DNA from: Ophiura sarsii
Taxonomy: Eukaryota; Echinodermata; Ophiuroidea; Amphilepidida; Ophiuridae
NCBI GenBank assembly: GCA_035610835.1
Contig: CM069446.1
Coordinates: forward strand, 52,305,625 to 52,369,624
Direction of reading: 5' to 3'
Length of the DNA stretch: 64,000 nt
This document shows, piece by piece, positions 25,112 to 37,260 of the stretch. The position numbers and the translations under genes are program-made. The number at the start of each line of letters is the position of its first letter. Positions within the stretch are counted from its first letter, which is position 1. The notes beneath the pieces are model-generated. The model was given only the letters and a program-made list of their open reading frames with translations. It did not search any database and had not been told where the DNA came from.

Positions 25112-25647
25112 AGGGATCACGTCAAAACTCGACCGCCCGGCAACCGCCGGTTACGGCCGGTTCCGTTCGGTTCTCACAAAACGTGTCGTCTGTTATAATA
25201 TACACACATAATGAGGTCAAATAGTAACACTCTGGTGAACACGACCGGTTGAAAGTGCCTCGTCACACACGTGAGCAATAACATCTTGAAGTAATGGGCT
25301 CTTTTAAGACTTAAAAGTCTCTGTTGACAACCAGTACAATACAGCTATTGATTTTCGCTGGGGTTGGCTTTTTCAATCTGTTTATAGCTCAATTAACTTT
25401 TTAAAATCAATACCGAAAGTCTATGAATGTTTTTTTTTTATAGAACGATTATAGAGAGAGCTATTATGACCGCAAAGTAACAGATTGATAGTGTAAATTG
25501 GTCAGATTACAGCATTAAGTCAACCGGCGGTTGTTCGGTGTTGCATGCGCGAATATTCATATACCAGTAAAACATTTGACCTGAAAGAACCGGGCGGAAC
25601 CGCCCGTAACCGGCAGTCAACGGGCGGTCGAGTTTTGACGTCTCCCC
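25112..25647. mobile_element. Harbinger-like MITE (TAA target duplication)
   Basis: Imperfect terminal inverted repeats of about 60 bp share ACGTCAAAACTCGACCGCCC and continue with GCCGGTTACGG. TAA occurs on both sides (25109-25111 and 25648-25650), the TWA duplication typical of PIF/Harbinger elements, and the ends begin GGG and finish CCC. It is 536 bp with no transposase. It sits inside the endonuclease domain of the LINE remnant. Confidence 0.75.
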
Positions 25648-26067
25648 TAACATAATACTCAAACTCATTAACATTAAATTTGAATATTTTTGGCAACAAC
25701 TCTGGAGATAGTGTACTAAACATATCAATAACACTATATGTTTACAACTTGCTCTGCCATTGTACCTGACAACACCAACTCTACCATTTGCAATTATATA
25801 CAGATCAAGGTTTTTATACAGCTGGATAAGTCTATTGCCAAAATTATTATTAATAGGCCTACATGAATTTCGTTGCATTTGGATACCAAGGATGTCAAGG
25901 ATGTCATTGTTTACAAATTGTTAAACTGTAGAGTTATTGGTAGGCAAGTTAATATCATTGAGAATACAATCATCATAGGTAATCAAATCATCCAGAGTTG
26001 CCAACCCGGGAGTTGAACCCTCTAAACAAACAGGGATTTTAGAGCCATCTTTGGTGGAGAGATTATA

Positions 26068-26264
26068 GGGACGCACCATTAGATTTTCAGGTGGGGGTAG
26101 GAAGGTAAATCTACCCCACCCAACTCAATATGAATGAACACATTAAAAATTTAAAAAATCGGCGGTGCACACAACGAAACAAATTCACCCCTTACGGCGG
26201 CCCCCCCCCCCCCCCAACCCAACTTCCTACCCCCCCCCCCCCTGAAAATCTAATGGTGCATCCC
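26068..26264. mobile_element. Small MITE with C/G-run subterminal tracts
   Basis: The ends are inverted repeats: GGGACGCACCATTAGATTTT on the left, and the reverse complement of AAAATCTAATGGTGCATCCC on the right. TATA lies on both sides. Long G and C runs sit just inside the repeats. At 197 bp it is noncoding. It interrupts the LINE endonuclease region. Confidence 0.75.
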
Positions 26265-26660
26265 TATAATGATATCAATTTCAATATTATCAAAATTGTG
26301 GATATTGGAGAATCTTGATATCTCTGGAGGGATATAAACAATACCAAGTAGTGTTTTTTGACCAAGAATTGTTTTATCCATAATTAGCCATATAGAACAT
26401 CTTCACTTGCACCTTCAACAAACTTGACTTGATCAGCGAAACAGTTTTTAATTATATACCAACCACCAGATTTATTTACAAACACTTTTCTGTTTTTGTA
26501 TATGAATTTATATCCGTCAATACCAGAGTTTGGTATATCCATGGAAGTTACTTCCAAGGTACGGCTATCGTATTTATCCAATTTGGTCTCAGTTAGTAGG
26601 ATCAAGGAGTTATCATAGTTAATATAATCAGGTAGGTGTAATACATCTCTCTGATATAAT

Positions 26661-26674
26661 CAGTGGCGTACCCA

Positions 26675-26708
<34 letters not shown>

Positions 26709-26730
26709 GGGGCCAGCCCCCCCCCCCTGG
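26661..26730 (+). mobile_element. hAT-like MITE end with long G run
   Basis: CAGTGGCGTACCCAG followed by a G run of about 36 resembles the 5' end of the CAGTGGCGTAACTAGG family, also seen at 41984 and in diverged form at 31084. The opposite end was not found. Confidence 0.4.
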
Positions 26731-26879
26731 AATAAGCCCGTCGGTAAATTCGAGCCTCCGTCGGTAGATTTGCGTATTTGACCATGCATTTTTGGGGGCC
26801 GGTTTTGTGGACAACCTATAGCTACCCCCACCCCATCCCCACCCACTTATCAAGATTTCAGCTGCTGACGGGAAAAATT

Positions 26880-28146
26880 AATCCGCCCGCCCACCCACCT
26901 CTCTGAGAACTATGGAGGACAACATTACTTCTTTTTTTTGGGGGGGGGGCTTATGATAAACATTGTCTCTATGTTTTGAATTTACAGTTTTTGTATAGGC
27001 TGCCTTCCTATTCCACGTGTGAGGAAGCGAAAATATCGGTTTAAAATGGTGAGGGCGCTGTTTAGGTGCCCGTGGCGGGAAAGTGTGTCTAGATTGGTCC
27101 AGAAAAATCAAGTTCAAAATAAAATTTAATACATATCTAAGATATTCATACGAAATAAAAACTTCCAATATTGTTACATGAGGTAAGAACACGGTCTTGA
27201 AAAAGGGCGAAAATGCGTGTATGTTAATGGGGGAATTATTTAGTGGTGTGCCTATATACAGGAAGGGAATTCCCCGAACATCACACGTGCGGTAAAAAAT
27301 CTCACAATTCATTTACTTGCTGGAACCCGACCCAATCTCTTTTGTGTAGGAGATCATTAGACTATCTCCACCAGTCCCCCAACGTCGGCCCGCATTATCC
27401 TTTGTGCGCATGCGTTGGCCTTGTTGAGGGGACTGGCTCCGTTACCGTTTTTTTCGTGCCGGACTTTTGGTTGGACTTTCTCCAGCCACCGATTATCCGC
27501 GTACCGTGTAATCCGCGTACTGTGTAAATCAAATACGCACAAACGGACAAATAGTAAGCATCGTCCAGCTATCGGCTCTTGGGGAAATACATGAGTAATA
27601 AAAGCCGTTTTACCATCAATACAGATTAACGAAATTATAATTTCGTGAAAATATCGTCCAGAGAACCGATAATTATGATAATTTATACGATGACCGCCCC
27701 GTAGGCGTGTCAACATCCACATGGTTACACGAACATTTGCATACGGCGGGACTATCAAATCGCCAAACTTTATTTGAACAGTGACCGATTCTTCTTCTTC
27801 TTCTTCCGATAAAGTGCAGAATTCGATCGGGACTAATCGAAAAGAAGCTAACGAAGGTAGGTATTTTGGTTAATTAAAAGTATTGCATACAGTACATGAC
27901 ATAACACTTGATATTCCGTCATGAAGTAGGCCGATAACGGATAATAACATAACAAGAACTTTGCGAAAGCACACAAATTGCCCAGGGCCGCAAATTATTT
28001 AAGCTTTAAGTTAAATAGTTAGTAGTAGTAACTGTAGTATTATTTGTTTTAAATACTTTTTACACATTTTACTTGCTTGTTGTTGCTTCAGCTATCATGT
28101 TTTAATGTTCAAGTAAGTCATATTTATACATTGGTTAAATATCTCA
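26880..28146. other. Intergenic DNA, no gene seen
   Basis: Several medium-length open frames lie on both strands, but none shows a recognisable domain, conserved motif or splice pattern. There is a weak local inverted match near 27373 and 27420. Confidence 0.4.
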
Positions 28147-28154
28147 ACCAGCAA

Positions 28155-28519
28155 CAGGGGCGGACTGGGACCTGAAAGCGGCCGTGGCAAAATTATTAAA
28201 GCCGCCCTATTTGACCATGTCAGGCAGAAGTATGTCGTCCCGGTAGTAAATTTTCGTAAAAGGTTGCCCCAATTTTTTTCCCAGTCAGTCACCTCGTGAA
28301 TTTCACGTAAGTGGGGGGGTAGGGTCAAACAAATTCGCACGGTCACAACATTTCGCACAGTCACAAATTTCACAAAATAAAAATTTCGCACGGTCTCAAA
28401 TTTTCGCAGTCATAAATTTTCACACGGCCACAAAATTTGAGTGACCGGCCCTGAGAGGCCCAAAACCAAGCGGCCCATGTGGCGATCGCCACAACGCCAC
28501 AGTGGCCAGTCCGCCCCTG
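28155..28519. mobile_element. hAT-type MITE with perfect 8-bp target duplication
   Basis: The ends are CAGGGGCGGACTGG and CCAGTCCGCCCCTG, and ACCAGCAA is duplicated exactly at 28147-28154 and 28520-28527. It is 365 bp and noncoding. The interior contains TTCGCACGGTCACAAA-type short repeats shared with 24564-24690. Confidence 0.9.
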
Positions 28520-29324
28520 ACCAGCAACTATTTCGACCGCCCTATACCCGCTAGGCTACACGTAAATCGGCGACGTGGACTGGCCCCATCCACCCATGCT
28601 TCATTCCGTACTTTCTTTACTAGGCTTACTAAGCCTAGTAATATATAGCCAGAGCCAGTTTTAAGACCAAAAAAAAAAAGCCCACCAAATGCAATTGTTT
28701 TGTGAACCAAACTGGACATGGTTAAATTAAATTCATTAAACTGTCAAAAATATCAAATTGAAATACGCTTTTTTTAAAAGAATTAGACCTAGGCCTGCCC
28801 TATAGTATTATTGACATTGTAGGATGTGATTTTCTTATTTTCAGATTCTGCCAATAATATAACCAGCTGAAAAAATACCAACAGTGCCAATCTCAACCGA
28901 GAGTGCTAATCTCATTGTTACACTTACAAGTTACAGTAAGTATACTAAATATTGTAAAAAGGTTGAATATCAATTTGATCGGTATCTTCTTCTTCTTCCT
29001 ATAAAGTGCTGCCTTCAAATGGTTGAAGATAAACGCACTGTAATGTATGTTTTTACTTTAAGATTATCTACAAAAAAACCAATTTGGATTATAGGCAGGA
29101 ATTTCTGCGAGAAAGGATTCTCAATCTCATATTCTCTGACCCTAACGTGAGAGAAGAAAGATGTGTTTAAAGTTTTATAAGTACAAAAGCAAAACAAAGT
29201 TCGGAATTGTTTGCGTCTTCATGTAACATCTAGCCTCAAGTCTTGGGTATTTTCTATTACATTGCAAAAGATGAAAAATTCATTCAAATTACTCAATTAC
29301 AGTTAGGGGCCTATATAGGCTATA

Positions 29325-29992
29325 CAGGGTGAGTCAAAAAGACTGCAATCGTGGAAAGAAGCCATTTTGTTTTCAAAACCAAAATGAATTTTAAAACATT
29401 TTAAACGTTGCAAGAATGCTGTATTTAATCCTAACTTTGTGTGAAAAAATGAAGTCGATCGCATTTTTCGTTTGTATTTGGTGACCCTCTTTGCTGCACA
29501 ACCAAATTTACCTGTTTGTCCACGAGCACAGTGATTTTCATTTGAAATGGCACACATTGCATTTTCATATTTGAATATCCCGCCAACAACAAAAATGAAA
29601 AATTTCCATTTTTTTATTAAAATTTAGAAGATTATACGCTTTCATTGCATGGGTACGATTATAATTGATTATGCTAACTCACATGTAAACAAGAGAGGAT
29701 GCATCAAATTCCAATAACATCACAAATGAACTCAAGTTTCCAAATTTGAATGAGAGACACATTTTGCGATCTGATGCATATTTTGGGTATCTCGTGGACA
29801 AACGTGTAAAATGGGTGCACTGGTCAAAAGGTTCACCAAAGACAAACGGAAAATGCGATCGACTTCATTTTTGCACACAAAGTTAGGATTAAATACATCA
29901 TTCTTGCAACGTTTAAAAAGTTTTAAAATTTATTTTGGTTTTGAAAACAAAATGGCTTCTTTCCACTATTGCAGTCTTTTTGATTCACCCTG
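29325..29992. mobile_element. Tc1/mariner-type MITE with ~200-bp inverted repeats
   Basis: The ends read CAGGGTGAGTCAAAAAGACT and a near-exact reverse complement, with TA on both sides (29323-29324 and 29993-29994). The arms stay similar for roughly 200 bp (for example AAGTCGATCGCATTTT and its mirror). It is 668 bp; the open frames in each arm are mirror copies, not genes. It lies just upstream of the RecQ-like gene. Confidence 0.85.
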
Positions 29993-30267
29993 TAGAGTTG
30001 AGAATAAATTAATATTGGCACGCTAAAATGTAATACGTGTTACCCTGGAATCGCCCATATACTGCGAACTAAGGTTAACGGTTTCAGATGGTAGTTGGTA
30101 ATGCTTGAAGTATAACTTTGGCGTAAAAAAAACACCAGGAAAATAGAGGGTGCACTCCCATACATATCTCTCTCAATGCCCCTTTAAATAAGCCCCTGTC
30201 ACTATCATCAAGTAAATTAAACATTTTGTAATTTGGTTCTACTTTCCTTCCCATTATTCCTCTTCAG

Positions 30268-33200
30268 CAATGGCCTACAATTTTGTTAGCAACAAATATA
30301 GCATAAAACTGCATCCATTCCAGTCTAAATCAACGGATTTAATTATGGAGCAAAAGGATGTTTTTGTGGCAGTGCCAACTGGTAAGTGAAGGCCATACAG
30401 TCATCAAAAAAAGTAACTATACAGGTAATAAAGGGGCTTCTAACTCTAAAAATATATATCCTACCTAAAAATATTAAATTATAAAGTTGTTTAAAATTTT
30501 GTCTTCTTTAATATGAGATATTGCACGCTAGGATCGGGTGATTATTGAGGAAGTGGCACTCAGAAATGTAAGGAGAAGTCCAATTTTCATTTTCACATTT
30601 TTATTTTCTACACGCGGACCAATCTACGGGTATTTTATTGATTACCGGTAGTGCAATTGGGGGATGCATGCGTAGGTTGGACAGTCGGCCGCATTGTTCC
30701 GATGGATCAATACGCCACACACACGCTACCTGTCATTCTCTCCCCCGTGTTGAAATGCAAAATGTGAATTTGAAATTGTGACTTTACCTTACATTTTGGA
30801 TTGTCTCGTCTTAAATATTCAACCGATCCTAGCGTGCAATATCTCATATTAAAGAAGATAAATTTCTCAACAACTTTATGGTTTAATATTTCTAGGTAGG
30901 ATATATATTTTTAGAGTTAAAAGTACATTTATTACCTGTATAGTTACTTTTTTTGATGACTGTATAACAAATACATTCCCCAAGAACCTTGAACGAGGAT
31001 ATTAATAAATAAAAAAAATATTGCAACTTACTTCATCATAAATTTACAAATATTTACAAAAATATGAATGAGCATGAGTTGACCAATGGCGTAACTATAA
31101 TAGCTAGGCCTTCAATTTGAGGATGGCCTGTGGGGAACTGTACAGTCCTGTCATCAGGGGCGGGGCATAACCGACTATAATTTTGTATACATAGAGTTTG
31201 TAATTTAATTGGGGACAAGCCTTCTGGTAGAGGAAGGGAAGGGGCCCTAGTTACACCACTGGAGTTAACACTTTGTACCAGCTGTTCAAATTGAGTTATA
31301 GATAATTAGAGCACTATCAATATTAGTTGTAAATATTATAATCAAAACAAATAATTGTTGATCATAGAAACATGATTTTAATGCTTGTTTCATTAAAAGA
31401 TTGAATGTAGTCTAATTGCGATGCACTTACATTCCATTACACAGTCCAGGGTTCGCCAATTTTACTTGTGCTCATGTTGTTATTCATTATTTAAGAGATT
31501 AACAGTTTTCAATTTGTGTAAGTGACATGTATGAATCAAAAATAGACAAATCAATGCACGCAAGAAAGCAAGAAACTAAAATACGCGGAAGTGCATTGAA
31601 AGTGTCTATGCACTCCGAGTGTGTGTCGTTCGATGCACGCACTACACGCTTTAATTGACCTATAAATAAAATGTTTCTTACTTATATTTTATTTTCATTC
31701 TATTTGCAACAGGTTCCGGAAAGACGTTTTCTTTTTCTTTTATTGCCCCCCTTTTTTCCCATCTGTTTGGGCGCCCCAGTATGGTTTTGGTTATCTCCCC
31801 CTTGCTGGCCTTGATGGAAGATCAAGTACGTCAGGTCAGCAAGTTGGGAGTAACCTCGACCTTCCTGGGGTCAACCCAAACAGATGCATCGATGCTGCGA
31901 CAAGTTCTGGAAGGCAAATACCAAGTGGTTTTTGTTTCTCCAGAACTTGTCCAGCGTCAATTTCGTCCCCTCCTGAAGAAAATGAGAGGGCTTATCTGCG
32001 CCGTAGTGGTGGACGAAGCGCACTGTATTAAAACATGGTAAGTGTTTCTATACATGTAGTTAAATCAGTATCAAATTGGTGATAAATATTCAGTTTTTAT
32101 CTATCTGCAATGCAAAAAGTAATAAAATCGTACACACATGGTTATGGACGGCCACAAGCACACAGTTTTGACAAGACTCGCAGTCGTACATCGCTAAATT
32201 GGAACTGATCAACTATAGTATATTTTAAAGACCTAGTCTTCCCAAATATCCCTTTTTATAATAAAGCAAGCTCTAATCAGAACAGAAACTGGTATAAAAA
32301 TGTTTCTTTAATGAAACCAATCATACAAAATGGACTACCCGGGTTCAATTCCTGTTGCCGGCGGACATAATGTGTTGAATATTGTATTTAACTCCCTGTT
32401 CTTCGTTCCATCCCCACTGCCACATTCTAGGGTTAACTTAAAGGTAGATGTTCTGATTGCTGGCCCGATATTCAACGTGATGTTTTCTATTTTACATGAA
32501 AGGTCATCCTTAAAATTGTCACATTGCAAAGTTTGAATTGCATAACTCCAATGGTTCTAATTTTAGAAGCATGGGGTTACAAGAATGTTTCCCAGTGATG
32601 ACGGTATGAATATGGATACATGTACAAATAACATGAATTAAGGCCCAAATACGATAAATGCAGATGATTAGATGGACATTTGCCGTCTGAAAACTTGAAT
32701 TTGATTAGTGTTTAACTGGTTGATTTGGTTTCATTAAGAGTTCTATGATATATTTATATTCATGTGTTAACTTCTAGTAAGGTTTTTGGATGTCCACTGG
32801 ACAACTGCAAAATTGCATTTTAGTTGTCCATGGCTCATTTTGGTTATCTCGGACAACCGGAAAACTACTTAAATTCGAACGCTGATTTGGAGGTATTATT
32901 TTTGGTAAATTAAAAGATCCAGACGGAACGGAACAAAGCCAGCAGCTATGGAAAGAGAAGGATAAATTAAAAGTATTGACATCAAATTTATATATAGTTG
33001 CCATAATAGTAATAATCTTTTTTCTTTTCTCTCCTTACAGGAAGGACTTCCGGCCACACTATAACCAAATTGGACAGCTTAGAGCTGCCTTGCCTGAAGT
33101 CCCCTACATGGCACTCACTGCTACGGCGACTAACAAAATCAGAGCCCACATTATTGACACCCTTGCAATGCCAGAAGCAGTTACTCTGCACATCAAACCG

Positions 33201-33968
33201 GACCGTCTTAATATATCTTATCATGTGGTTGATGTGCAGGGTAACTGGGATTCCCAATCAAATTTAGATTTAATTTATTCTAGATATATTTCTTTGATGA
33301 ATGATCCCACTGGCCCTGCTTGTCCCAAGGTTATTGTGTATTGTAGTACCATTGATGTTGTATCCTCTGTGTTTGCCTTTCTTCAATGTCATGTTCCCCA
33401 TCGTTGTACTCGTCTTTGTCCCGTCGCTATGTTTCATGGTTCCACTCCCTCGGCTAATAAGTCACATGTTTTGACTGAGTTCCCCAAGCCACACAGTGTT
33501 GTTCGTATTGTTGTTTGTACTATTGCTTTTGGCTTGGGGATCGATGTTCCTGATGTACGTTGTGTTATTAATTTTGGTGTCCCTCATAGTGTTGAAGATT
33601 TTTTTCAGGAGAGTGGCAGGGCTGGTCGGGATGGAGAAGCAGCCAAGTCCATTTTATATTATGCTAGCAAGTTAAAACATAGGGATACGGATGCAGCCAT
33701 GCTTAGGTACTGTGCACGTGATATACCTTGCAGGCGGCAATATCTTGCACAGTATTTCACACTCTCAAATACTGAAGAGCACCCTGCTCCTCAGGTGAAG
33801 TCGGCATCATATTGCTGTGATCTTTGTCATCCAGTAGTTGATATATGATGCACATTGTGAAATACTGTGCAAGATATTCAGCATCTTGTTCCTTATTTTA
33901 CCTACTGCTTTGATATCAAATGAATCTTGCTCCTTCACACTATTAAAATAATTTCAACAAACAATAAA
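30268..33968 (+). CDS. RecQ-family DNA helicase (minimal), three coding exons
   Basis: An ATP-dependent DNA helicase of the RecQ type, expected to act in the nucleus on duplex or branched DNA. Joining 30270-30381, 31713-32037 and 33041-33848 gives 1245 nt, 414 residues, with GT-AG junctions and no stop. It shows a FQ (Q-motif-like) pair at 17-18, Walker A PTGSGKT at 36-42 (split by intron 1), DEAH at 138-141, WKDFRPHY at 146-153, LTATAT at 171-176, FGLGIDVP at 309-316, and QESGRAGRDG (motif VI) at 335-344. Cysteines at 370, 376, 404/405 and 408 could form the RecQ zinc site. There are no RQC or HRDC domains, so it is shorter than most animal RecQ proteins. A strong acceptor (TTCCTCTTCAG) sits 2 bases before the ATG, so an untranslated 5' exon probably lies upstream. 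A polyadenylation signal AATAAA is at 33963. All motifs look intact. It could be a cellular gene or the helicase of a transposon. Confidence 0.88.
30270..30381 (+). CDS. RecQ-like helicase exon 1 (coding)
   Basis: Encodes residues 1-37 plus one base, beginning MAYNFVSNKYSIKLHPFQ and ending in VAVPT, followed by GTAAGTG. The junction falls within the glycine codon of Walker A. Confidence 0.85.
30398..30962. mobile_element. Tc1/mariner-type MITE, copy A (RecQ intron 1)
   Basis: CAGTCATCAAAAAAAGTAAC begins the element and its mirror ends it, with TA on both sides. The arms continue through TATACAGGTAATAAA and TATTGCACGCTAGGATCG. It is 565 bp and noncoding. It starts only 17 bases after exon 1. 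A second copy in the opposite orientation is at 48699-49255. Confidence 0.9.
31084..31261. mobile_element. hAT-type MITE in RecQ intron 1
   Basis: The ends are CAATGGCGTAACTA and TAGTTACACCACTG, and the flanks GAGTTGAC (31076-31083) and GAGTTAAC (31262-31269) form an 8-bp target duplication with one difference. It is 178 bp and noncoding. Confidence 0.75.
31713..32037 (+). CDS. RecQ-like helicase exon 2
   Basis: The acceptor TTTGCAACAG precedes it and the donor GTAAGTG follows it. It encodes the rest of Walker A through VVDEAHCIKT, including motif Ia (VISPLLALMEDQV) and the FVSPE segment. Confidence 0.9.
32336..32440 (+). repeat. SINE-like remnant in RecQ intron 2
   Basis: GGGTTCAATTCC matches a polymerase III box B. 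A non-tRNA body (GTGTTGAATATTGTATTTAA) follows. Box A is not visible, so this would be a 5'-truncated or decayed copy. Confidence 0.4.
32441..32566 (+). repeat. Dispersed repeat shared with 43591-43708
   Basis: GTAGATGTTCTGATTGC, then CATGAAAGGTCATCCTTAAA and GCATAACTCCA(A/C)TGGTTCTA, occur here in the RecQ-like gene's intron 2 and again at 43591-43708 in an intron of the DUF6589-like gene. Both copies have the same orientation on +. Confidence 0.8.
33041..33848 (+). CDS. RecQ-like helicase exon 3 and stop
   Basis: The acceptor is TTCTCTCCTTACAG. It encodes the second RecA-like lobe and the cysteine-bearing tail ending in CCDLCHPVVDI. Composition differs slightly from exon 2, with a T-rich third-position bias in the middle, which may reflect local base drift. 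Confidence 0.92.
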
Positions 33969-36900
33969 AACAATGACTAAATTAATTAAATGATCTAATA
34001 TCTATCTTGATATAATATATTATTTATTTTGTTTGCACTTACAATATTTGCACATTCAACATGTATAAAAATAGGTATTTTTAGATATAAAAATAAATGT
34101 TATGTTTTTAACCATTATGAATTGCACAGACCACATCAAAAATGTATAAATGAATTAACAAATTAGTGTCAACTTTATATAATAATATGTGACGCGAGAA
34201 TATTGATTTTGAGTCATAGGTAAAAAGTGACAAACTCTTTAAATTTTACATTTTTCTCTCAGTTGGTAAATTATTTGTAACGTAAAAACCAGACTTGCAC
34301 TTATTAGTGGGGTTTGCACCATCTGTAGCATTTTTCACCTGCCTTTGAAATGAACAAATATCAAAATTGAAAATTGCAGACATGCGACTCATTTCATTTG
34401 ATCACGTCACATATTTATCATTAAAATATTAATACATATCTACATTGTTTACGTCTTTCACAATCACCTGATATCAATTGCCAAATGGTACCACTTGACT
34501 ATATAAATACTATTACATTACCACTCAAAATGGTTCAGAACTTTCAAATAGCTGCATTACAATATATCTGGCAGATATCAATCATTGGCTTGTTGTGAAA
34601 GGTTTAATGTCTGTCATAATTCCTCAAACTGATAAGGCACTCGGACTTCTCCTATGTGATGTTATGTTTAAGAAACTATGACAGAAATATTAGTACACAA
34701 TGTCAAGTTCAGTTTTGTAATTTCAAAATGTAATCCTTAAATTTAGTTGAATAAAACATGAAAAATAGTCTCATAAAAACAAAATTATTGTAATGGTAAA
34801 TTATTACTCTCCTTAATGATTCTGGTTGATTATGCATGCATTAACTGATAAAATACAACAAAATTCATACATTTTAATAGAAATTCCATATGTGACCCGT
34901 CGCATCAAAATGGACATGCTGGAGGCCAGGGTCAAATCTGAGTTATTGGTACGGCTTGAAAGAGCACATTTAAGCTTTGAAATGACACCATTTTGAAGGT
35001 AATCAAACTTTGTAGTCACAAGATATGATTTGAAGAAGCATATTTTTGCCTATTGTTTTCTTTATATTTCGCCAAATATATTGGCCTCTATCTCAAAACT
35101 GTGTTTGTCGACATGTCGTTTTTGACACGACTGGTCATATATGGGCAATTCCCAAATGGTGCCAATTAATAGGTTTGCAAAAATTGGAAACAAATTGTTT
35201 CAAATTTGTGTTCGTTGGCGATTTATTGTATGTATATGTGTCATACTCATGTCATATTATTAGTAAAGTTGAAGTTGTCAACAACGCCTCTCGTGTATCT
35301 TCAAACTATAGCATAACAATTTGCATGCAAAGTTTAAATAGTGATCTACGTTTATCCAAAATCAAAATCACAACAAAATGAAATTGTTTTAATGTTGTTT
35401 GAGATGTTACTGATGACCTTGTTTACATTGTTTCTTTAAAGATATTACGTGCCATAAATCGACCATCATACTAACATTATTATGGGTGATAAAATGAGGA
35501 TAGTCTATACTTGATAACGTAGCTCACAATAGTAGCGTTGTACTAACATGCTGAAAGACTTTATCTTACCTGACACGCCTATGACTAGAATATGTGCTGA
35601 TATAATCCCAAATTTACATAGGGAATAAATTGCACTGTAAAAGTTGGATTTGTTACGCTTTGCAAATTTTGAACAATTTTCCTTAATTGTATTTTTGCGA
35701 TTTTGAGCTTCCTTTACATATACCTACATACAAAATGAATATATGCAATATCTTATTTTTGCACTTGCTTATTTTAGCACTGAAAGTACAAAAATAAATG
35801 AAGCGTAAACATTTCCACTTTTACAATATATGGCTGTCATAGAACACTCTTCAAATGATGTATCTTATATATCTGGTAGAAAACTTTAGTGCTTCTGCTT
35901 ATCGCAACTATTTCACAAGTGAACACAAAAGTCCTAAATTCCATTATGATTTTGTACAGTTCGATCTTTGATGTTTTATAAAGTCAAGATAGATATTATT
36001 TGAGTTCAGGAAAGGCTTTCCTGATAATCAAATTTCATTATAATACAAATGAGAATGCTCGAAAAGGATCACATAATATTGCTATGTTTCAATTGCTCAC
36101 CCTATACTTCCAGTCATAATGCCTTGGACATAATTTCATTAAATTGTGCGAGTTGTGTTTGTATGTTCGCATTGCAATTGGTAGGTGCATGCGAATATGT
36201 GCATATCGAACACTTTAAAAAAATAATCGCACATCCTAATTGGTCAATCGTGAAATCGTTACAAGCTGTGATTGACGGCCCTTGACCTTAGCTATTCATG
36301 TATATGCATGCCGAGATGCATAGTTCGTGTTTGTCAAGCATTTTGACGCTGCGCCCGCAAACAACAAAATAAGCTTGCGTGAAATAACATGAATTTATAC
36401 CAAAGGCACTATGACAGGGATTATAATCAGGGGTTGACTATTGATTCCTATTGTGTTGTCTGCCACTGAAAAAGATCCTGCTATTGTTTAATCAGTTACA
36501 AATTGGCCAAGCCTCCATTATACAGCAGAAAGACGAGGGATACATAAAGGCATCATGCGTATGCGCGCGTGTGACGCATGCATGCACAATGTCCGTCTGG
36601 ATACAATCGCGCGAGTACAGTTGAATTACTTCTGCACAGAGAGAATTTGAAATAGAATAGAATTTGAAACTGATTAAACTATGTGATCGAAAACGCAGGC
36701 ACCTTACAATTTAACATTAACATTTAAACTGTGACAATTCATATAACTGAATGAGTCGGGCATCTTGGAACAAGACGAGATATAGGTGTCCGCCTTGTAG
36801 GGGTACTGCCCACTCACATCTTATTATACCTGCAGACTATGTTATACAATCTTATAATCAAAACAACATTTGTCGGTCACAGCGTACACGATTCCCCAGC

Positions 36901-37258
36901 GTCCGATGCGACTGGTTCGTAACCACGTCAGTCGCGATGGCAAGTGCGCAGCTAAGCCGGAAGATGTGACGTACTTGTAAACAAATAGGCAATTGACCAA
37001 TCGCGACCCTAATCAACACGACCCCACGCTGTGTTTCGACTGTTTTTGGACACGCTCAATCTTTGTAATGATCGCGAGCGCTCGGATCATGACGCTGTGA
37101 TCGACAAATTTTTGTTTTGATTATAGTAACAAATAAAGATATTATTATTATGTAAATAAAAGGTGAAATTAGGTAATCTTGCATTGATATTTTACTTCTT
37201 GCAGAATACATACCTCACCTTGCGAAACTATGAGTTGGATTAATCATGTATCGAACAA
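33969..37258. other. AT-rich interval between convergent genes, no gene seen
   Basis: Noncoding, with one dispersed repeat: TGTGACCC(G/A)TC(G/A)CATCAAAAT near 34892 recurs near 45209. No exon-like frame with splice signals is supported. Confidence 0.5.
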
Positions 37259-37260
37259 TA

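Larger units (their letters stand above)
23940..26640 (-). mobile_element. Non-LTR retrotransposon remnant: endonuclease to start of RT
   Basis: On the minus strand from right to left: an endonuclease segment starting ILLTETKLDKYDSRTLEVTS (about 26605-26384), a later endonuclease segment with NNNFGNRLIQLYKNLDLYIA and SPELLPKIFKFNVNEFEYY (about 25880-25650), an endonuclease-RT linker with KYKKMVRKAKNEYNSKFIS (about 24400), and EVKNGITKLKFNKAAGFDNI (about 24130), the usual start of a LINE reverse transcriptase. Stops and frame changes show it is dead. Two inverted-repeat elements split it, and a dispersed module occupies about 24546-24700. Confidence 0.8.

Noticed and set aside
27243..27758. 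Overlapping open frames near a CpG-richer patch
   Set aside because: No domain, no splice pattern and no agreement between frames; not enough for a gene call.
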